Below, piece by piece: positions 6,135-8,855 of a DNA stretch of 8,855 nucleotides. Below the pieces are notes generated by a model, which searched no databases, was not told the origin of the DNA, and was given only the letters and a program-made list of their open reading frames with translations. The DNA is taken from assembly GCA_900759225.1 (NCBI GenBank), contig CAAEUM010000280.1:1-8855 (forward strand). Direction: 5' to 3'. The position numbers were made by a program, and so were the translations under genes. Origin of the DNA: Lachnospiraceae bacterium (GTDB lineage Bacteria; Bacillota; Clostridia; Lachnospirales; Lachnospiraceae). Positions within the stretch are counted from its first letter, which is position 1. Every line of letters begins with the position of its first letter.

Positions 6135-7493
6135 ATGAAAAAGTCATATGAAATGGATATGTGTAATGGCCCGCTGCTGGGTAAGATCCTGTTATTTTCC
6201 ATTCCTTTAATGCTGTCAGGAATCCTGCAGCTTCTTTTTAATGCGGCAGATATTATTGTTGTGGGACGTTATGTGGGAAGCAGTGCCCTGGCGGCAGTAG
6301 GCTCCACCTCATCGCTGATTAATCTGCTGATCAATGTATTTGTAGGAATGTCCGTAGGTGTTAATGTGCTCACTGCCCAGTATTATGGGGCGAAAAACGA
6401 AAAGGATATCAGTGAGACAGTCCATACGGCGATCCTTACAAGCCTTATAAGCGGCCTGTTCCTGGTGTTCTTAGGGATAGGGCTTGCAAAGCCGCTGTTG
6501 CATCTTATGGGTACTCCGGAGGATGTAATTTCCCAGTCAGTCCTTTACATGAGGATTTATTTTCTTGGTATGCCTGTTCTTATGCTTTATAACTTTGGCG
6601 CGGCTATTTTAAGGGCCATTGGGGATACCAGAAGGCCTTTGTACTTTCTTTTTGCTGCCGGTATTGTCAATGTAGCCATGAATCTGTTTTTTGTTATTGT
6701 CATGAAAATGGGAGTGGAGGGAGTAGCCTATGCAACGGTTATTTCAGAGCATATTTCGGCCTTTCTTATCATAAGGAGCCTGATGCATGCACCGGGTCCC
6801 TTAAAGCTTAAGCTGTCGGAGCTTAGGATCACAAAAAAGAAATTAAAAAATATTGTAAAAATCGGCCTTCCGGCGGGAATGCAGGGTGCTATTTTTTCTA
6901 TTTCCAATGTACTGATCCAATCCTCGATTAATTCCTTTGGTTCAGTGGCAATGGCGGGAAATACCGCGTCTGCAAATATTGAGGGTTTTGTGTATACAGC
7001 TATGAACGCAGTATACCAGACGAATTTAAGCTTTACCAGCCAGAACCTGGGCGGGCAGAAATACAGCCGCTTAAACCGTATCCTGTTTATCTGCCTGGGT
7101 GTTGTAACTGCAGTGGGACTGATTTTAGGCCTGGCAGTGGTAGGAGCAGGACGATTCCTTCTGGGGATCTATTCTTCTGACCCACAGGTCCTGGATTACG
7201 GAATGAGAAGGCTCATGATTATCTGCGGACCATATTTTCTTTGCGGGATCATGGACTGTATGGTGGGAAGCCTGCGTGGTATGGGGTATTCCATTGTCCC
7301 TATGTTTGTGTCCCTTACAGGTGCATGCGGGCTTCGGATACTGTGGATTTTTACAATCTTTGCAGTCAACCGTTCACTGGATATTTTATATCTGTCCTAT
7401 CCGGTATCCTGGGCAGTGACTGCCGGGGCTCATATGGTAACATACTGGAAGATCAGGCGGCGCTATCCAAAGGAGGATGCGGTGGGTGTTTAG
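6135..7493 (+). CDS. MATE-family multidrug/organic cation efflux transporter
   Basis: A 452-residue inner-membrane antiporter of the MATE (MatE) family, which exports drugs or metabolites in exchange for Na+ or H+. The length and about twelve membrane segments are typical. The two-fold internal repeat is clear: first half IPLMLSGILQLLFNAADIIV with VGRYVG and ALAAVG (23-56), and LRAIGDTRRP at 159-168; second half GLPAGMQGAIFSISNVLIQS (244-263) and LRGMGYSIVP at 380-389. The start is the ATG at 6135 with GGGGAGG five bases before it. A GTG at 6129 is in frame but sits on the ribosome site itself. It diverges from mntP and is followed by a terminator-like hairpin. The substrate is not known; the shared intergenic palindrome raises, but does not show, co-regulation with mntP. 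Confidence 0.95.
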   Translation: MKKSYEMDMCNGPLLGKILLFSIPLMLSGILQLLFNAADIIVVGRYVGSSALAAVGSTSSLINLLINVFVGMSVGVNVLTAQYYGAKNEKDISETVHTAILTSLISGLFLVFLGIGLAKPLLHLMGTPEDVISQSVLYMRIYFLGMPVLMLYNFGAAILRAIGDTRRPLYFLFAAGIVNVAMNLFFVIVMKMGVEGVAYATVISEHISAFLIIRSLMHAPGPLKLKLSELRITKKKLKNIVKIGLPAGMQGAIFSISNVLIQSSINSFGSVAMAGNTASANIEGFVYTAMNAVYQTNLSFTSQNLGGQKYSRLNRILFICLGVVTAVGLILGLAVVGAGRFLLGIYSSDPQVLDYGMRRLMIICGPYFLCGIMDCMVGSLRGMGYSIVPMFVSLTGACGLRILWIFTIFAVNRSLDILYLSYPVSWAVTAGAHMVTYWKIRRRYPKEDAVGV

Positions 7494-7495
7494 AG

Positions 7496-7525
7496 CTTAT
7501 GCCGGGTTTGTGCCCGGCATAAAGC
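7496..7525 (+). terminator. Hairpin after the MATE gene, possible weak terminator
   Basis: TTATGCCGGG (7497-7506) pairs perfectly with CCCGGCATAA (7513-7522) around TTTGTG, starting 4 bases after the stop. No T-run follows, so it may mark or protect the mRNA 3' end rather than terminate efficiently. Confidence 0.5.
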
Positions 7526-7588
7526 GCTCCATAAAATTCCATATAAAGCCAGGAAGAGAAGTTTTTATAAAGTAAGAAGAATAAAAAG

Positions 7589-7602
7589 ACAGAATATTCT
7601 GT
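7589..7602. promoter_or_regulatory. 14-bp perfect palindrome in the AT-rich spacer
   Basis: ACAGAATATTCTGT is perfectly self-complementary. It lies 110 bp upstream of the consensus promoter at 7712 in a gene-free stretch (7526-7711) where little else stands out. It could be an operator or a chance match in AT-rich DNA. Confidence 0.25.
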
Positions 7603-7649
7603 GAATTATCAAGAAAATGCAGTGAAAATATGTATAAAAATAGAAACAA

Positions 7650-7664
7650 TTATAATAATTATGT
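7650..7664. promoter_or_regulatory. PerR/Fur-like box upstream of the ncRNA promoter
   Basis: TTATAATAATTATGT matches 13 of 15 bases of the published PerR box TTATAATNATTATAA. It is 47 bp upstream of the -35 at 7712. The region is very AT-rich, so the match has limited weight. A repressor would normally overlap the promoter more closely. Confidence 0.25.
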
Positions 7665-7711
7665 ACAATATAAAAATAAACAAAAAAGATAAATTAAATA
7701 TCAAAAAAGCA

Positions 7712-7740
7712 TTGACAAAATAGAGGCCATTTACTATAAT
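7712..7740 (+). promoter_or_regulatory. Perfect consensus promoter of the putative noncoding RNA
   Basis: TTGACA (7712-7717), a 17-base spacer and TATAAT (7735-7740) match the vegetative consensus at all 12 positions. No protein gene with a start and ribosome site follows on this strand for more than 500 bases; the next gene is on the opposite strand. A strong promoter with no gene behind it points to an abundant RNA. Confidence 0.9.
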
Positions 7741-7746
7741 AAAGAC

Positions 7747-8294
7747 AACAAAAGAGAGAAGAAAGAAGTTAAGGAACCGTAGACAATCGGTTCAACGTTA
7801 TAAAATCTAAGAAAAGGAGGTACAGTCCACCAGAAACGTAAATTTTGTCTGATTTAGAAACAGCGTAAGTTGAGAAATCAGACCAGGAAAACCAATCTAC
7901 ATAATGTGAAACGCGCAAAAAGGAATTCCAAAAAAATAAAAAACAGCTGTTAAGAAAAAAGCATTTACGATGAAGTAAACAGTACATTTTCAATGACTAT
8001 CTCAAGAGTATCATATATGAGTTTATATAGAGCGGTTGGGTGGTATGACGAGAAAGTATCATCTGGACGACAGTAGGTACCGGATAGCAAGGAAACAAAG
8101 AAAGTAAGAAGAAAATGATTGGTAACAAGTAAGTAGATGAAAAATAAGAGCGCAATCACAGATGGTAGAGGGGATTAAAACTGAATATAGAAAATAGAAA
8201 AGCAAAGTGAGGAAAGTCCAATGGACGATGTAGTCAAAGGACGGATATCGTAATCGAGAACGTGGTTAGTCAAAGATTCGATATCCGTCCTTTT
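7747..8294 (+). ncRNA. Putative large structured noncoding RNA, about 550 nt (possibly ROOL class)
   Basis: The stretch from a perfect promoter to a 15-bp terminator-like stem contains no convincing ORF but many helices. GAACCG (7774-7779) pairs with CGGTTC (7788-7793). GTCTGATTT (7847-7855) pairs with AAATCAGAC (7875-7883) and encloses CAGC-GTAA-GTTG, a GNRA tetraloop hairpin (7861-7872). TTTAC (7964-7968) pairs with GTAAA (7975-7979); ATCTGG (8061-8066) with CCGGAT (8080-8085); GTCC with GGAC (8216-8226). Possible long-range pairs are ACCAATC (7891-7897) with GATTGGT (8117-8123) and CATTTTC (7985-7991) with GAAAATG (8111-8117); these two overlap by one base. Palindromes GGAATTCC (7922) and AACAGCTGTT (7942) could self-pair between molecules. 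Length, strong promoter and Firmicute host fit ROOL, a class of about 580 nt; I cannot confirm membership by sequence. tRNA, 6S, tmRNA and group II intron hallmarks were not found. Confidence 0.65.
8236..8293. terminator. Long hairpin ending the noncoding RNA, terminator-like
   Basis: Bases 8236-8250 (AAAGGACGGATATCG) pair perfectly with 8279-8293. AATC (8252-8255) with GATT (8275-8278) extends the stem past one bulged T. TTTT follows at 8291-8294, partly inside the stem, before CGG, so the U-tract is short. It also lies 12 bases past the stop of the convergent radical SAM gene and may serve both. Alternatively it is the RNA's own 3' closing helix. Confidence 0.6.
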
Positions 8295-8305
8295 CGGTTG
8301 TCGGC

Positions 8306-8855
8306 TTATAGGCCCTCTAAATTAAAGGGCGGTGTATATTCCTCTTTGGCACTGCTTTTTTTCTGCATAAATCCATTGGTAAGGCCAAGGGAAATGGCTT
8401 CATCTACAACACGTTCATATTCAAAGGTGGTGATCCGGCGGTTTAATTCCGGAAATTTAGTGCTGTGAAAGGCAGGTGTATACTGGCTTAGGATACTTAG
8501 CAGATATTGCTCTTTGGGGAGATTTTCCTTTATCCAGTGAAGCAGCCGGATGGAATCATGGCGCTGTCCGGGAAGAACCAGATGGCGGATGATAACGCCG
8601 CGTTTCATAAGGGAATAGTCCGGGCCGTCCTGGCAGGAGACAGTGTAAAACTGGGGAGCACCTGTCTGTGAAATCATCTGAAGGATGGCCTGGGAGGCAG
8701 TTTCAAAATAATCGCCTGCCCGGGAGTATCTGCGGGCCAGCTCATTGTCAAAATACTTAAGATCAGGAAGCCAGATATCTACATAATCCTGCAGCGCCCG
8801 GATCGTCTGGAGGCGCTCGTAGCCGCCGCAGTTATAGACAACGGGGATGGACAGC
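8306..8855 (-). CDS. Radical SAM protein, PflX/pyruvate formate-lyase-activating-enzyme-like, C-terminal part
   Basis: The frame is open from the right edge to the stop at 8306-8308, giving 182 visible residues, about the last two thirds of a protein that usually has near 300. Visible blocks match PflX-type (COG1313-like) proteins: VYNCGGYER, DIWLPDLKYFD, ARRYSRAGDYFETA, GVIIRHLVLPGQ (barrel strand), LSILSQYTPAF, and a final YTPPFNLEGL. The cluster-binding CxxxCxxC motif lies outside the window, so the radical SAM assignment rests on these later blocks. Family members are predicted to make a 5'-deoxyadenosyl radical and activate a partner; the partner is unknown here. An internal ATG at 8677 is not the start, since family residues continue upstream of it. 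It converges on the putative noncoding RNA. Confidence 0.85.
   Translation of the reverse strand, partial: LSIPVVYNCGGYERLQTIRALQDYVDIWLPDLKYFDNELARRYSRAGDYFETASQAILQMISQTGAPQFYTVSCQDGPDYSLMKRGVIIRHLVLPGQRHDSIRLLHWIKENLPKEQYLLSILSQYTPAFHSTKFPELNRRITTFEYERVVDEAISLGLTNGFMQKKSSAKEEYTPPFNLEGL

Noticed and set aside
7769..8159. Minus-strand open frames of 74 and 64 codons in the gene-poor stretch
   Set aside because: They lack ribosome binding sites, have F/L/S-rich composition expected from reading purine-rich RNA backwards, and are antisense to the consensus promoter unit.
8209..8219. GAGGAAAGTCC, identical to a conserved segment of RNase P RNA (rnpB)
   Set aside because: In rnpB this lies near the 5' end and would need some 300 more bases with a pairing partner, which here would run through the radical SAM coding sequence. 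The surrounding bases do not resemble rnpB. Worth confirming with cmscan.
1..8855. CRISPR array, IS element, tRNA or rRNA gene
   Set aside because: No regularly spaced repeats, transposase frames with terminal inverted repeats, cloverleaf sequences or rRNA-like stretches were seen.

Overview
The window looks like chromosomal DNA from a gut-type Firmicute in class Clostridia, most likely Lachnospiraceae. This is inferred from strong AGGAGG-type ribosome binding sites, consensus TTGACA-N17-TATAAT promoters, a T-box leader, a WYYF-type cell-wall-binding protein and moderate GC genes separated by AT-rich gaps. The species cannot be named from the sequence alone.

Layout. (1) 1-1506: the 5' part of a Gfo/Idh/MocA-family oxidoreductase gene (minus strand) diverges from an AraC-family regulator gene (plus strand). 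The shared gap holds two TGCAATTC direct repeats exactly 21 bp apart, a layout typical of AraC-type operators, placed just upstream of the oxidoreductase promoter. (2) 1654-2685: a class I DAHP synthase gene (minus strand), the entry step of aromatic amino acid synthesis. (3) 2811-5416: diverging from it, a consensus promoter and a tyrosine T-box leader (specifier UAC, acceptor-binding UGGU), then three hairpins of unknown role, tyrS, and a tyrosine-rich secreted cell-wall-binding protein with a probable TTG start. The last two genes appear to form one operon closed by a strong bidirectional terminator. (4) 5419-7493: mntP (minus strand, manganese export) diverges from a MATE-family transporter gene (plus strand). 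Their back-to-back promoters flank a 13-bp palindrome. (5) 7494-8305: an 0.8-kb stretch without a convincing protein gene. It carries a perfect consensus promoter at 7712-7740 and then about 550 nt with many hairpins, ending in a 15-bp terminator-like stem. I read this as a free-standing large structured RNA, possibly of the ROOL class. (6) 8306-8855: the 3' part of a PflX/PflA-like radical SAM protein gene (minus strand).

How the parts relate. The divergent DAHP synthase and tyrS units couple synthesis of the tyrosine precursor to tyrosine charging, with uncharged tRNA-Tyr controlling the tyrS side. The AraC regulator probably activates its divergent sugar-type dehydrogenase gene. mntP and the MATE gene may share a regulator. 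The most interesting element is the putative noncoding RNA at about 7747-8294, followed by the hairpin cluster ahead of tyrS and the 10.5 percent tyrosine secreted protein placed behind a tyrosine T-box.
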